Assembly: GCF_000739935.1 (NCBI RefSeq)
Contig: NZ_BBJU01000007.1
Coordinates: forward strand, 124,001-188,000
DNA from: Agrobacterium rubi TR3 = NBRC 13261
Lineage (GTDB): Bacteria > Pseudomonadota > Alphaproteobacteria > Rhizobiales > Rhizobiaceae
Reading direction: 5' to 3'
Length of the DNA stretch: 64,000 nt
Made by a program: the position numbers and the translations under genes. Shown here piece after piece: positions 43,096 to 54,062 of the stretch. Below the pieces are notes generated by a model. It was not told where the DNA came from. It saw only the letters and a program-made list of their open reading frames with translations, and searched no databases. Numbering within the stretch: the stretch's first letter is position 1; every line of letters begins with the position of its first letter.

Positions 43096-43971
43096 CTATG
43101 TGCGCTTGCTGCGCGACGGATGCAAGAGATGACGCATCTGAACCATGGCCATGGGTGTGGACAGACTTGAGGCATCCGTTTCCAGTGTCAACTCGTTAAT
43201 GCCCCGTTTCATGGTTCTTGCCAGGACCTCAAAAACACTGGCAGTGGCCAGTTGCAAGGCTTTTTCGTCATCCATGCATTGTAGTATCCGCGCCAGAAAA
43301 AGGGCGGCGAGAAGATCACCGAGCCCGTTTGGCACGTTCTCGATCGAGCGATGCTCGGCCAAAAGTGCATGGCGACCGCTGAGGAACAGATTGCCAATAC
43401 CACCCACCATCATCGGTACGGCTGACGTCACCAGCATTTTTGGCGGTCCAAGCGCGAGCGCTGCATCCATGATCTCGTTGTTGGTTTCAAGCTCCGCACC
43501 ACTCATCCACGCCAGTTCATAGCGGTTCGGCGTACAGACGGTTGCCAGAGGCACAAGTTCATCGCGGATGGCCTGAGCCGTTTCGATCGGCACATAAAGA
43601 CCACCCTTGTCACCCATGACGGGGTCGCAGAGGTAGATGAGATCGGGGTTGCGCTCTTTCATGGTTTGAATGAGCTTTGCCACGGAGCGCACCTGATCGG
43701 CGCTGCCAAAATAACCGGTCAGGATAGCGCGAACTTCACCCGCCCATTTCGACCCGGCCAGATCCTGCATCGTCTTGTCGAATTCGCCATTGTCGAAGCG
43801 CAATCTGGTCGAAGGGCCGTGGCCGGGATGCCATGGCATGACGATTGTCGGCACGGCCCACACCGGAAAGCCAAGTGTCTCAAGTCCAAAAACGGCGGCT
43901 CGGTTGCCGACGGAGCCGCGCATGACGTGGCTGGAAATAACGATGACGGAGCCGTTGGTGTTATCCTGCAT
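43096..43971 (-). CDS. pdxY: Pyridoxal kinase (PdxY/PdxK family)
   Basis: A 291-aa ribokinase-fold enzyme that phosphorylates pyridoxal (and related vitamers) to PLP in the salvage pathway. Motifs: VIVISSHVMRGSVGNRAAVFGLETLGFPVWAVPTI (substrate pocket), LTGYFGSADQV, LCDPVMGDKGGLYVP (Mg/ATP site) and NGLGDLLAALFLARIL, the GxGD region carrying the catalytic Asp. ATG 43971 fits the family start; a longer reading adds 24 unrelated residues. The choice between PdxY and PdxK names is nominal. Confidence 0.9.
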   Translation of the reverse strand: MQDNTNGSVIVISSHVMRGSVGNRAAVFGLETLGFPVWAVPTIVMPWHPGHGPSTRLRFDNGEFDKTMQDLAGSKWAGEVRAILTGYFGSADQVRSVAKLIQTMKERNPDLIYLCDPVMGDKGGLYVPIETAQAIRDELVPLATVCTPNRYELAWMSGAELETNNEIMDAALALGPPKMLVTSAVPMMVGGIGNLFLSGRHALLAEHRSIENVPNGLGDLLAALFLARILQCMDDEKALQLATASVFEVLARTMKRGINELTLETDASSLSTPMAMVQMRHLLHPSRSKRT

Positions 43972-44083
43972 GGCGTACTCGTTCAGCTTGGCGATGGCGC
44001 GACTTTGGATCGAAAGCAACCGTTTTCGTGGTCGATCCCTCATGGCATATTGGCGCGCTGCTTTCCACTGCTATGTGGCGCCG

Positions 44084-44731
44084 CTATTTAGCTGCCCGTT
44101 CCAATGCCTTGAGCACGGTACGTTCAGAAAGGTTCAGGTAGTGCTCCATCTGCACGGCAGCCTCGACCACCTCACCCTTTTCCACCAGCGACAGGATTTG
44201 ATCGTTCATATCGACGAAGGGCGAGTGCAGTTGTTCCGGGTCGTTCAAGAGCCCGAAGCTGAGGCGAAGCTCAGCGGCGACGCGCGCGTAAAAATCGCTC
44301 AGTCGGCTGCTGTCTGAAAGATCGACCACGGCAGCGTGGAAGCGCATATTGGCGCTGCCCACTTCACGCCAGTCACCTTCGTCGCGGCGCATTTTGGCGT
44401 GTTCCACCGCCGCACGCATGATGCCGACAGCCGAGTGCTTGGACCAGGCCTGACGCAGCGCTGCACATTCCAGCATGCGCCGGACACGATAGATATCGAT
44501 GATCTGCTCCGTGCTCGGCACAGAGACGAAAACACCGCGATTGGCCTCATGCCGCAACAGGCCATCCTTCGTCAAAAGCCGAAACGCCTCGCGCAAAGAG
44601 TTGCGCGACACGTCCAGACGCTCGCTGAACGCAGTTTCAGACAGTCTTTGCCCTGGCGTCAGTGCGCCGATGATCAGGAGATCACGGATGTCTTTGGCCA
44701 CGCGATCCGCAAGCGGCAGGGGTTCAGTCAT
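44084..44731 (-). CDS. GntR family transcriptional regulator (FadR/FCD type), likely of the 5-oxoproline cluster
   Basis: A 215-aa regulator: winged helix (VAKDIRDLLIIGALTPGQRLSETAFSERLDVSRNSLREAFRLLTKDGLL) and FCD domain (IYRVRRMLECAALRQA, ANMRFHAAVVDLSDSSRL, FVDMNDQILSLVEKGEVVEAAVQMEHYL). ATG 44731 starts right at the conserved MTEPLPLADRV. It is divergent from the transporter/pxp operon with a 241-nt shared control region holding the FadR-type operator TTGTTCAACAA (44887-44897). Repression of the operon in the absence of 5-oxoproline or a related acid is the simplest model. Confidence 0.87.
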   Translation of the reverse strand: MTEPLPLADRVAKDIRDLLIIGALTPGQRLSETAFSERLDVSRNSLREAFRLLTKDGLLRHEANRGVFVSVPSTEQIIDIYRVRRMLECAALRQAWSKHSAVGIMRAAVEHAKMRRDEGDWREVGSANMRFHAAVVDLSDSSRLSDFYARVAAELRLSFGLLNDPEQLHSPFVDMNDQILSLVEKGEVVEAAVQMEHYLNLSERTVLKALERAAK

Positions 44732-44885
44732 GTCGTTCTCTTTGTCATCAGTGGCAAAACAGGTTCGATGGCAGGGTGAATGCCGGTTGGATACCACAAA
44801 TAATGAGCAGCATACGCAAAAATCCTGCTTATTTTCAGCGCAACGATCCCAAATATTGCGCAGAATGAAAGAACGATAAAATTTA

Positions 44886-44898
44886 ATTGTTCAACAAT
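44886..44898. promoter_or_regulatory. FadR-type operator ATTGTTCAACAAT upstream of the pxp operon
   Basis: A perfect 13-bp palindrome, whose core TTGT-TCA-ACAA fits the FadR-subfamily pattern T-x-GT-N3-AC-x-A. It lies 75 nt before the transporter start and 155 nt before the divergent gntR start, and overlaps an A/T-rich promoter-like stretch with TTGACA at 44910-44915. Confidence 0.55.
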
Positions 44899-44972
44899 AT
44901 TGACAATTTTGTAGATGCAGCCAAGATCCTGTCAAAGCATCCGCGAGGGGCGGAGCGACAAGGAGAAAATCC

Positions 44973-46229
44973 ATGAATGAGAGTGAGCCACAGGTGGCGA
45001 GCGTGGAGACGGCTGCGCAAAAATCAAAGAAGCAGCGTTATGCGCTTCTGTCCGCCATGTTCCTGATGTCGATGTCGGCGGTGGGTCCCGGCTTCATCAC
45101 CCAGACGGCGACCTTCACCGTCAAGCTCGGCGCGGCCTTCGCCTTTGCCATTCTTATTTCCATCCTGATCGATTTCGTGGTTCAGGCCAATATCTGGCGC
45201 ATCGTTACCATCACCCGCATGCGTGCACCCGCCATCGCCAATGCTGCCATTCCCGGCTCCGGCTATCTTCTGGCCGTCCTCGTCATCATTGGTGGTCTGT
45301 TCTTCAATGTCGGCAACATCGGGGGCGCCGGGCTCGGCTTCAACGCGATGATCGACCTCGACCCGAAGATCGGCGGCATCATCGGCGCAGTCGTTGCCAT
45401 CGGCATCTTTTTATCGCGACGTGCAGGCATCGCCATGGACCGCGTGGTTTTCGTGGCGGCCTTCGTCAAACTTGCGTTGATCGTCTACGCGGCCATCGTC
45501 TCCGGCCCGCCGGTTGCCAATGCGTTCAAGCAGACATTTCTGCCTGACACGATCGACTTCCTGACCATCACCACCATCGTTGGCGGAACCGTCGGCGGTT
45601 ACATCACCTATGCGGGCGCACACCGTTTGCTTGACCGCGGAACGGTGGGTGTCGAAAACATCCGCGCCGTCAACCGTGCGGCCTTGAGTGGCATCGCGAT
45701 CACAGGTGTCCTTCGTTACGTGCTGTTTCTCGCCATCCTCGGCGTCGTTGCTGGCGGCACGGTGATTGATCTCTCGGGCAAGAGCGCGAACCCTGCAGCT
45801 CAAGCCTTCCATGCCGCAGCCGGTGACATCGGCTTCCGCCTGTTCGGTGCGGTGTTCCTGGCCTCGGCCATGACCAGCATCATTGGCGCAGCCTATACCT
45901 CCGTCTCGTTCCTCACGGCTTTCAAGCCCGAGATGACGGAACGTCAGCGCAACCTGTCTACGGTCGCCTTTATCGGCATCTCGTTAATCGCCTATATCCT
46001 CATCACAACACCGCCTGCCGCCATGCTGGTCTTCGTCGGTGGTCTGAACGGTCTCGTCCTGCCCATCGGCCTGTCCATTCTGCTTTATGCAGCGTGGAAG
46101 CGTTCCGATCTCATGCACGGTTACCACTATCCGCGCTGGTTGCTGGTGTTGGGCGCGCTGACCTGCTGCCTGACATGGTATATGGCCTACAAATCGGCCG
46201 GTGCGATCTTCGCATTGCTCGGCTACTAA
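44973..46229 (+). CDS. NRAMP-family membrane transporter (YcsG-like) of the 5-oxoproline cluster
   Basis: A 418-aa protein with about 11 hydrophobic spans and an NRAMP-type fold: [40 protein letters not shown] in the first helices, then [16 protein letters not shown]. The classical metal-binding DPGN of TM1 is replaced by GPGF, and the TM6 motif MPH is not seen, so it is unlikely to be a metal carrier. B. subtilis ycsG, a relative, also lies beside pxpA (ycsF). Uptake of 5-oxoproline or a related acid is inferred. GGAG precedes ATG 44973. First gene of the operon; pxpA follows after 16 nt. Confidence 0.82.
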   Translation: MNESEPQVASVETAAQKSKKQRYALLSAMFLMSMSAVGPGFITQTATFTVKLGAAFAFAILISILIDFVVQANIWRIVTITRMRAPAIANAAIPGSGYLLAVLVIIGGLFFNVGNIGGAGLGFNAMIDLDPKIGGIIGAVVAIGIFLSRRAGIAMDRVVFVAAFVKLALIVYAAIVSGPPVANAFKQTFLPDTIDFLTITTIVGGTVGGYITYAGAHRLLDRGTVGVENIRAVNRAALSGIAITGVLRYVLFLAILGVVAGGTVIDLSGKSANPAAQAFHAAAGDIGFRLFGAVFLASAMTSIIGAAYTSVSFLTAFKPEMTERQRNLSTVAFIGISLIAYILITTPPAAMLVFVGGLNGLVLPIGLSILLYAAWKRSDLMHGYHYPRWLLVLGALTCCLTWYMAYKSAGAIFALLGY

Positions 46230-46245
46230 AGACAGGGAGAGAGAC

Positions 46246-47013
46246 ATGGCATCCATCGATCTGAACAGCGATCTTGGCGAAAGCTACGGTGCATGGGGCA
46301 TGGGAGACGACGGCGCGATGCTGTCAATCGTTTCCAGCGCCAACATCGCCTGCGGTTTTCATGCAGGCGACCCGGCGGGCATTTACCGCACGGTCAAAGC
46401 CGCCGCCGAAAACGGTGTCGTCGTCGGAGCCCATGTCTCCTACCCGGACCGCGTCGGCTTCGGTCGGCGCGACATGGATGTCACGTCGGAAGAACTGATG
46501 GCCGATGTCATCTATCAGATCGGAGCGTTGCAAGGCATTGCCGCCGCTGCCGGAACCTCGGTGCGTTACGTTAAGCCGCATGGCGCGCTGTATAACCGCA
46601 TCGCAAATGATGCGAAGCAGGGTCAGGCGGTGATCGATGGCATCAAGGCCATCGACCCGTCGCTGGTTCTGATGGGACTTGCCAACGCGCCGATCCTCGA
46701 TCTTGCCCGCAAATCTGGTCTCTCGGTGGTGGCGGAAGCCTTCGCCGACCGGGCCTACACCCCGCAAGGCCAGCTCGTGTCCCGCCGTGAGGCCGGTGCC
46801 GTGCTGCACGATGCGGAAAAAATTGCTGACCGCATGGTTCAGCTTGCCCGTGAAGGCACTCTCGAAGCCATCGATGGCAGCATCATCAAGATCGAGGCGC
46901 AATCCATCTGCGTCCATGGCGACAGCCCCGGTGCGGTCGCTATCGCACAGCAGATTCGTCTACGGTTCGAAGCCGAAGGCATCGATATCCGTTCTTTTGC
47001 GTCCAGCACATAA
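46246..47013 (+). CDS. pxpA: 5-oxoprolinase subunit A (LamB/YcsF family)
   Basis: A 255-aa subunit of the ATP-dependent prokaryotic 5-oxoprolinase PxpABC, which opens 5-oxo-L-proline (pyroglutamate) to glutamate. Motifs: [55 protein letters not shown] and [17 protein letters not shown], all highly characteristic. ATG 46246 follows AGGGAGAGAG. Co-transcribed with the genes on both sides. Confidence 0.95.
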   Translation: MASIDLNSDLGESYGAWGMGDDGAMLSIVSSANIACGFHAGDPAGIYRTVKAAAENGVVVGAHVSYPDRVGFGRRDMDVTSEELMADVIYQIGALQGIAAAAGTSVRYVKPHGALYNRIANDAKQGQAVIDGIKAIDPSLVLMGLANAPILDLARKSGLSVVAEAFADRAYTPQGQLVSRREAGAVLHDAEKIADRMVQLAREGTLEAIDGSIIKIEAQSICVHGDSPGAVAIAQQIRLRFEAEGIDIRSFASST

Positions 47014-47022
47014 GGAGCGTCC

Positions 47023-47832
47023 ATGACGATCCCCACATCCTACCTCAACCACACGGACGCGACCGCCGCCCGTAAGGCGCGCGCCGATTACCGCAACGGT
47101 CTGGTCGCGCCCACATCCGGCATCGCCCCCGGTTTCACACAGGCCAATATGATCGTTCTGCCGCGCGACTGGGCCTTTGATTTTCTGCTCTTTGCCCAGC
47201 GTAACCCGAAGCCTTGCCCGGTGCTGGATGTGTCCGACCCCGGCGTGCCGACAACGTTGCTTGCCCCCGGTGCCGATCTTCGCACCGATCTGCCGCTCTA
47301 CCGCATCTGGCGGGATGGAAAGCTGGTCGAGGAAACGGCGGATGCCACAAGTGCATGGGCCGAGCGAGACGATCTCGTCGCCTTCCTCATCGGATGCAGC
47401 TTCACGTTTGAGACGCCGATGGTGGAAGCGGGCATCGAAATCCGTCACATGACGGACAAGTGCAATGTGCCGATGTATCTGACCAACCAGCCCTGCCGTC
47501 CGGCAGGTCGGTTGAAGGGCAATATGGTCGTTTCCATGCGGCCCATCCCTGCCTCACGCGTGGCAGATGCGGCGACGATTTCCGGGCGCTTTCCGGCGGT
47601 TCACGGGTCGCCTGTCCATGTCGGTTCGCCAGCAGAAATCGGCATTGCCGATCTTGCCAAGCCTGATTTCGGGGATGCGGTGCGGATCGAGCCCGGCGAA
47701 GTGCCGGTCTTCTGGGCGTGCGGAGTAACGCCACAGGCGGCTGTCATGGCATCGGGCGTGCCGTTCGCGATCACCCATTCCCCCGGCCATATGTTCATCA
47801 CCGACATTCCCGATTCTGCCTATCATGCGTGA
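47023..47832 (+). CDS. DUF1445 putative hydro-lyase (D-glutamate cyclase-like)
   Basis: A 269-aa cytoplasmic protein of the UPF0317/DUF1445 family. Seen: [137 protein letters not shown]. The C-terminal domain of mammalian D-glutamate cyclase is related and converts D-glutamate to 5-oxo-D-proline reversibly, which makes sense next to 5-oxoprolinase genes. It begins 9 nt after pxpA; GGAG is its ribosome site. Confidence 0.9.
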   Translation: MTIPTSYLNHTDATAARKARADYRNGLVAPTSGIAPGFTQANMIVLPRDWAFDFLLFAQRNPKPCPVLDVSDPGVPTTLLAPGADLRTDLPLYRIWRDGKLVEETADATSAWAERDDLVAFLIGCSFTFETPMVEAGIEIRHMTDKCNVPMYLTNQPCRPAGRLKGNMVVSMRPIPASRVADAATISGRFPAVHGSPVHVGSPAEIGIADLAKPDFGDAVRIEPGEVPVFWACGVTPQAAVMASGVPFAITHSPGHMFITDIPDSAYHA

Positions 47833-47839
47833 GGACAAG

Positions 47840-49455
47840 ATGCGTTTTTTACCCGTCAGCCTCACGACCATTCTGGTTGAACTTGCTGATCTTGATCAGA
47901 CGCTCGCGCTCTTCGCATCGCTTGAGGCCGATCCTATCGACGGTATCGAGGAGACGGTTCCGGCGGCCCGCACGCTGATGATCCGCTTCCGGCCGGAAGC
48001 GATCAAGGCGGAAGCGCTGGCTGCCGAAATCGCCACGCGTGATCTCTCCGCGAAGATCGCGCCATCCGACAAGTTGGTCGAAATTCCGGTTCGTTATGAT
48101 GGCGAGGATCTGGCCGATGTTGCCGAGTTGACGGGCCTCAGCGTCGAAGACGTCATTCGCCGTCACACGGAAAGCGAGTTCACCGTTGCCTTCTGCGGTT
48201 TTGCGCCCGGTTTCGGATATCTGGTGGGGGGCGATCCCGCACTGCATGTGCCGCGCCGTCAAAGCCCACGCACCCGCATTCCAGCCGGATCGGTCGCACT
48301 TGCCGGTGCCTTTAGCGGCGTCTATCCGCAAAACAGTCCTGGCGGCTGGCAGATCCTTGGCACCACGCCTTTGAAAATGTGGGATATCGACCGCGAACCC
48401 GGTGCACTTTTCCAGCCAGGCTACCGTGTCCGATTTTTCGACATGGACAAGGCCGGACGCAGCATCGAGGCTTCGCCCGCAAAACCTGCTGCTCCGAAAG
48501 TCGTCGCAAACAGTGACGCTGCTCATTTCGAGGTGCTGGCAGCGCCCATGCCCGCGGTGTTTCAGGACCTTGGCCGTTTCGGGCAGACGGGGCAGGGCGT
48601 TTCCGCCTCCGGCGCACTGGACCGCTCCGCTTTCAATACGGCAAACCGTATCGTCGGCAACCCGGTCAATACCCCTTGTCTGGAACTGACGCTGGGCGGC
48701 TTTTCCTTCAGAAGTTCCAGCCGTGCCGTGATCGGCGTGGCGGGCGCGTCCTGCGTCATTGCTGTCAAATCGGCAGCCTACAGCTTCGAGGCAAAACCCT
48801 ATGCGCCGATTTCTCTGGAGCGTGGTGATGTCGTGACGTTTGGAAATCCTTCTGCGGGCATGCGCTGTTATCTCGCCGTCCGTGGCGGTTTCGATGTTGC
48901 GCCGGTTCTGGGCAGTGCTGCGACCGATACGCTAGCCGTCGTGGGGCCGGAGAGTGTCGTGGCCGGTTCCGTGGTTAATCTGCGCAACGAGAAAAGCGGG
49001 CTTTCCAGCGTTTCCATCGATGAAGTCCCGGCGTTCGACCTGCCGAAGGCAGGCGAAGTCGTCACGCTCGATGTCATCTATGGTCCACGCACGGACTGGT
49101 TCACGCAAAACGGGTTGGAAACGCTGACAAGCCAACTCTGGCAGGTTACGCCACAGTCCAGCCGTGTCGGCATTCGCCTGGCCGGTGAAACGCCCCTGGA
49201 GCGCAAGGATAGTGCCGAACTGCCGAGCGAAGGCACGGCCACGGGCGCGATCCAGATTCCCCATAGCGGCCAGCCGGTTCTGTTTCTCGCAGATCATCCG
49301 CTGACAGGTGGATATCCCGTCATCGGTGCGGTCGCGGAATATCACCTTGATCTTGCGGGCCAGATACCCATCAACGCCAAAATCCAGTTTCGCCCGCTTA
49401 GGCCATTCGCCGAGATACCGGCGACCAAAGACACAAAAATTTCTGGAGAATACCC

Positions 49456-49459
<4 letters not shown>
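47840..49459 (+). CDS. 5-oxoprolinase subunits B and C fused (KipI-KipA)
   Basis: A 539-aa fusion. Residues 1-215 are PxpB/KipI ([70 protein letters not shown]). Residues about 225-535 are PxpC/KipA ([70 protein letters not shown] segment near the end). In E. coli these are separate genes. PxpB and PxpC bind ATP and assist PxpA in 5-oxoproline hydrolysis; KipA-type domains are also carboxyltransferases in urea amidolyase, so a biotin-linked role is possible. ATG 47840 follows GAGGA; ATG 47825 is in frame but overlaps the previous stop. Confidence 0.93.
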
Positions 49460-51183
<1,724 letters not shown>

Positions 51184-51197
51184 CCCGCTCTTTAAGA

Positions 51198-51236
51198 GTC
51201 ATCTGACAGGCCACAAATCATGGCCTGTCAGATGAC
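51198..51236. terminator. 16-bp perfect hairpin between convergent operon ends
   Basis: GTCATCTGACAGGCCA (51198-51213) and its exact complement (51221-51236) flank a 7-nt loop. The right arm contains the phnE stop codon (51228-51230). It lies 15 nt after the biotin carboxylase stop. No U-run follows on either strand; very stable, so termination or 3'-end protection for both operons is likely. Confidence 0.7.
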
Positions 51237-52040
51237 GAGCTTGCGGAGTTGTTGCGAAATCAGGTCCATCACGGTCACCGTTAAAACGATGATGATGATG
51301 ATGGCGGATGCCTGCGGGTAATAGAAACCACGGATGGTTTCAAAAAGGATTTGCCCGATGCCGCCCGCACCGATGAGGCCCAGTACGGTTGCTGAGCGAA
51401 CATTGGATTCCAGTCGGTAGAGCGAAAAGGAAATCCACAGCGGCAAGACCTGCGGAATGACACCGAAGATCACCTGCTGGACCCTGGATGCACCCGTCGT
51501 TTTGATAGCCTCGACGGGCCGCGGGTCGATGGCTTCCACCGCTTCCGAAAACAGTTTGGCGAGAATACCGGTCGTGTGGATGAACAAGGCCATGACGCCT
51601 GCAAATGGACCAAGACCCACGGCGACCACGAAAAGCACGGCAAACACGACCTCGTGGATGGCGCGGAACATGTCCATCAAACGCCGAACAGGCTGGTTGA
51701 TCCACCAGGGTGTCATGTTGTGGGCGGAGAGAATGCCGAAGGGGATGGAGACAAGCACGGCCAAAAACGTGCCCCACAGGGCGATCTGGACCGTGACCAT
51801 CATCTCTTCGAGATAATAGGGCCATGTCTTGAAATCGGGGCGGAGAAAGTCTTTGGCATATTCGGCCATGTTACCGCCGTCGGTAAACAGGAAGGTCCAT
51901 CGACCCATTTCGGTCGGCCCCCAGCTGAACATCAGCGCAGCCAATAGCCCCAGCATCAAGCTCCAGTTGCGAATGCTGCCCGGTTGCCTGCCGCTTGGCG
52001 GACGGGTCACCGTACCGTTGGAAAGGGTTGTTTCACTCAT
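51228..52040 (-). CDS. phnE: Phosphonate ABC transporter permease PhnE
   Basis: A 270-aa inner-membrane permease for phosphonate import. It shows [67 protein letters not shown], the EAA loop [37 protein letters not shown] and [24 protein letters not shown], all typical. It is the only PhnE in the window; some rhizobia carry a second, fused or adjacent one. An intrinsic terminator lies between it and phnD, so its expression is probably lower than that of the binding protein. Confidence 0.93.
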   Translation of the reverse strand: MSETTLSNGTVTRPPSGRQPGSIRNWSLMLGLLAALMFSWGPTEMGRWTFLFTDGGNMAEYAKDFLRPDFKTWPYYLEEMMVTVQIALWGTFLAVLVSIPFGILSAHNMTPWWINQPVRRLMDMFRAIHEVVFAVLFVVAVGLGPFAGVMALFIHTTGILAKLFSEAVEAIDPRPVEAIKTTGASRVQQVIFGVIPQVLPLWISFSLYRLESNVRSATVLGLIGAGGIGQILFETIRGFYYPQASAIIIIIVLTVTVMDLISQQLRKLVI

Positions 52041-52060
52041 GGCGCATAATTCCGGTTCTT

Positions 52061-52092
52061 AAAGAAAAAGGGCGGGCAGCGTGCACCCGCCC
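52061..52092 (-). terminator. Intrinsic terminator/attenuator between phnD and phnE
   Basis: On the minus strand GGGCGGG (52092-52086) pairs with CCCGCCC (52076-52070) across a 9-nt loop and is followed by TTTTTCTTT. It is a textbook Rho-independent terminator inside the operon, 20 nt upstream of the phnE start; partial read-through would set a high PhnD:PhnE ratio. Confidence 0.8.
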
Positions 52093-52109
52093 CTTGAGCG
52101 TTGGCGACC

Positions 52110-53108
52110 TCAGGTCTTGGAAGCTTCTGCGAGTTCAGCTTCGAACTTGGTCTTCTGATCGGTCAAAGACTTGACTTTTTCAGCCTTGGCCTCTGCAGAA
52201 AGCGACGTGTCGGCCTGCGCCTGCGAGATCGACTTCGTCAGTTCCATGACCCGGATCGGAAGCAGTTGCTTGTCGGTCGATGGGCGGAACGGTCCCCATT
52301 TCAGGTCGGCCAGGATTTTCTTTTCTTCCGCAACATTGCCGGTCGACTTGTCGGTGCCGTAGGTCACGAAGAAGGTGCGGATTTTTTCCTTGGTTGCGTC
52401 GGGCAAATCCTTACGCCAGACGATCGGGTCGGAAGGGATCAGCGGCGAGCGCCAGATTTCGCGGATTTTTGCAAAAGCGTCCGGCTTGTTCTGCTTGATC
52501 AACGCCATGTTTTCAGTGTTGTTGGCCGCAGCATCAACCTGCTTGTTGGCAACTGCCATCGCATTGGTTTCGTGGTTGGCATTGGTGACGTTCTTGAAGC
52601 ATGTCTTCGGGTCGATGCCACGTGCACTGAACACGAACGTCATCGGCACCAGATAGCCGGATGTGGAGTTCGGGTCACCCAGACCGAAGTTCAGCGACTT
52701 GTCGCATTTCAGCACGTCATCGATGGTCTGAATTTTGCTGTCGGTCGGTACGATGACGACGGACCAGTAGCCGGGATCGCCATTGAGCGGCATGCTCTGT
52801 ACGAAGACTTCGCCATCGGCGCGGTCAACCGCTTCCATCGCAGACTTGTTGCCGTACCAGGCGACCTGCACCTTGTTGAAGCGCATGCCCTCGATGATGC
52901 CGGCATAGTCGGAGGCAAAGAAGGCTTTGATATCGAGCCCTGTCTGCTTCTTCATATCGGCCAGAAGCGGTTCCCAGCTGGTCTTAAGGTTCTGCTGGGA
53001 TTCGGTGGAAATGATGCCGAAATTGATCGTGTTGTCCTGCGCGAGCGCTGCGGAGGAGATCGTAAAGGCGACAGACATCGCCGCCATGCTTTTCAGTATC
53101 GCGTTCAT
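52110..53108 (-). CDS. phnD: Phosphonate ABC transporter substrate-binding protein PhnD
   Basis: A 332-aa periplasmic protein that binds phosphonates (2-aminoethylphosphonate and others) for PhnCE. Signal peptide MNAILKSMAAMSVAFTISSAALA. The mature part has NFGIISTESQQNLKTSWEPLLADMKKQTGLDIKAFFASDYAGIIEGMRFNKVQVAWYGNKSAMEAVDRADGEVF, the GDPNSTSGYLVPMTF phosphonate-binding loop and NPDANHET-like NANHETNAMAVANKQVDAAANNTENM. ATG 53108 is confirmed by the signal peptide. It lies 23 nt after phnC. Confidence 0.95.
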   Translation of the reverse strand: MNAILKSMAAMSVAFTISSAALAQDNTINFGIISTESQQNLKTSWEPLLADMKKQTGLDIKAFFASDYAGIIEGMRFNKVQVAWYGNKSAMEAVDRADGEVFVQSMPLNGDPGYWSVVIVPTDSKIQTIDDVLKCDKSLNFGLGDPNSTSGYLVPMTFVFSARGIDPKTCFKNVTNANHETNAMAVANKQVDAAANNTENMALIKQNKPDAFAKIREIWRSPLIPSDPIVWRKDLPDATKEKIRTFFVTYGTDKSTGNVAEEKKILADLKWGPFRPSTDKQLLPIRVMELTKSISQAQADTSLSAEAKAEKVKSLTDQKTKFEAELAEASKT

Positions 53109-53131
53109 GGATTGTCTCCGGTGGTGATGGG

Positions 53132-53974
53132 TCAGACGCCCAGAAGGGCCAACTGACGGTTTCGAGGCTCCGCGCAAGATTGGGGAGCCGGGTACTCCGC
53201 CGGGGCTTCCGGCAGGACGAGTTCTTCCGATGCTGAGCCGTAGAGCTCGGAAAGGAATGCGTTGGAAAGTTCGCTGGATGCACCGTCGAATACGATTTCG
53301 CCGTCGCGCATGGCGATCGTTCGCTTGCAGTAGCGGCGTGCGTATTCGACCTGATGCAGCGATACGAGAATGGTGATGTTATCCTGCTCGTTGATGGAGG
53401 CGAGCACATCCATCACCCGCCGTGCCGAAGACGGATCAAGCGCGGAAATCGGCTCATCGGCGATCAGAATTTCGGCGCCCTGAACCAAGGTACGCGCGAT
53501 GGCTGCCCGTTGTTGCTGGCCACCTGACAGCGTTGATGATCGCTGCGTTGCCACCTGTGGAATGCCGACGCGGGCAAGGGCGGCGTGGGCGGCAGTCTTT
53601 TCTGCGCGATTGAAGAGACCCAGCGTTCCGCGCCAGCGTGGGATCTGGCCGAGATGGCCGATGAGGACGTTGGTGAGCACAGACATGCGACCCACCAGAT
53701 TGAACTGCTGGAAGATGACCGAGACTGCCCCGCGCTTGACCTGAGCGGTCAGTCGTCCGGCTCTTTGTGACACCTTCCCGAGAACATCGATCTGCCCACC
53801 GCGCCCATCGCCCGTCTCCAGTCCGGCAATATGGCGGATCAGTGTGCTTTTGCCGGAACCCGATGCGCCGATGAGAGCCACCATTTCCCCACGTTCCACC
53901 GTCAGGCTGACACCAGAAAGCGCACGGGTCGCACCGTAATTCTTCGAGAGATTTGAAACCGTAATCGCAGTCAT
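53132..53974 (-). CDS. phnC: Phosphonate ABC transporter ATP-binding protein PhnC
   Basis: A 280-aa ATPase. Walker A GASGSGKS, Q-loop FQQFNLVGRMSVLTNVLIG, signature LSGGQQQRAAIARTLVQGAEILIADEPISALD with Walker B, and H-loop SLHQVEYARRYCKR. The insert LGQIPRWRGTLGLFNRAEKTAAHAAL is typical of PhnC. The C-terminal 35 residues (EELVLPEAPAEYPAPQ...) are longer than in E. coli. ATG 53974 is preferred over an upstream in-frame start. It begins the transport part of the locus, behind a Pho-box-like element (54034-54062). Confidence 0.94.
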   Translation of the reverse strand: MTAITVSNLSKNYGATRALSGVSLTVERGEMVALIGASGSGKSTLIRHIAGLETGDGRGGQIDVLGKVSQRAGRLTAQVKRGAVSVIFQQFNLVGRMSVLTNVLIGHLGQIPRWRGTLGLFNRAEKTAAHAALARVGIPQVATQRSSTLSGGQQQRAAIARTLVQGAEILIADEPISALDPSSARRVMDVLASINEQDNITILVSLHQVEYARRYCKRTIAMRDGEIVFDGASSELSNAFLSELYGSASEELVLPEAPAEYPAPQSCAEPRNRQLALLGV

Positions 53975-54033
53975 GACCCGTCTCCGCATGTGAGGCTCTA
54001 AGAAGAGATTGGATGGCTTTTGATGATCGTTCA

Positions 54034-54062
54034 GTGACGGTTCGGTGAAAGTTTCATGTCAA
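54034..54062 (-). promoter_or_regulatory. Pho box-like triple repeat upstream of phnC
   Basis: On the minus strand TTGACAT-gaaa-CTTTCAC-cgaa-CCGTCAC gives three 7-mers at exact 11-bp spacing, each matching 5 of 7 positions of the PhoB half-site CTGTCAT. It overlaps the end of the transferase gene and lies 60-90 nt before phnC, so phnCDE may have its own phosphate-regulated promoter. Confidence 0.5.
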
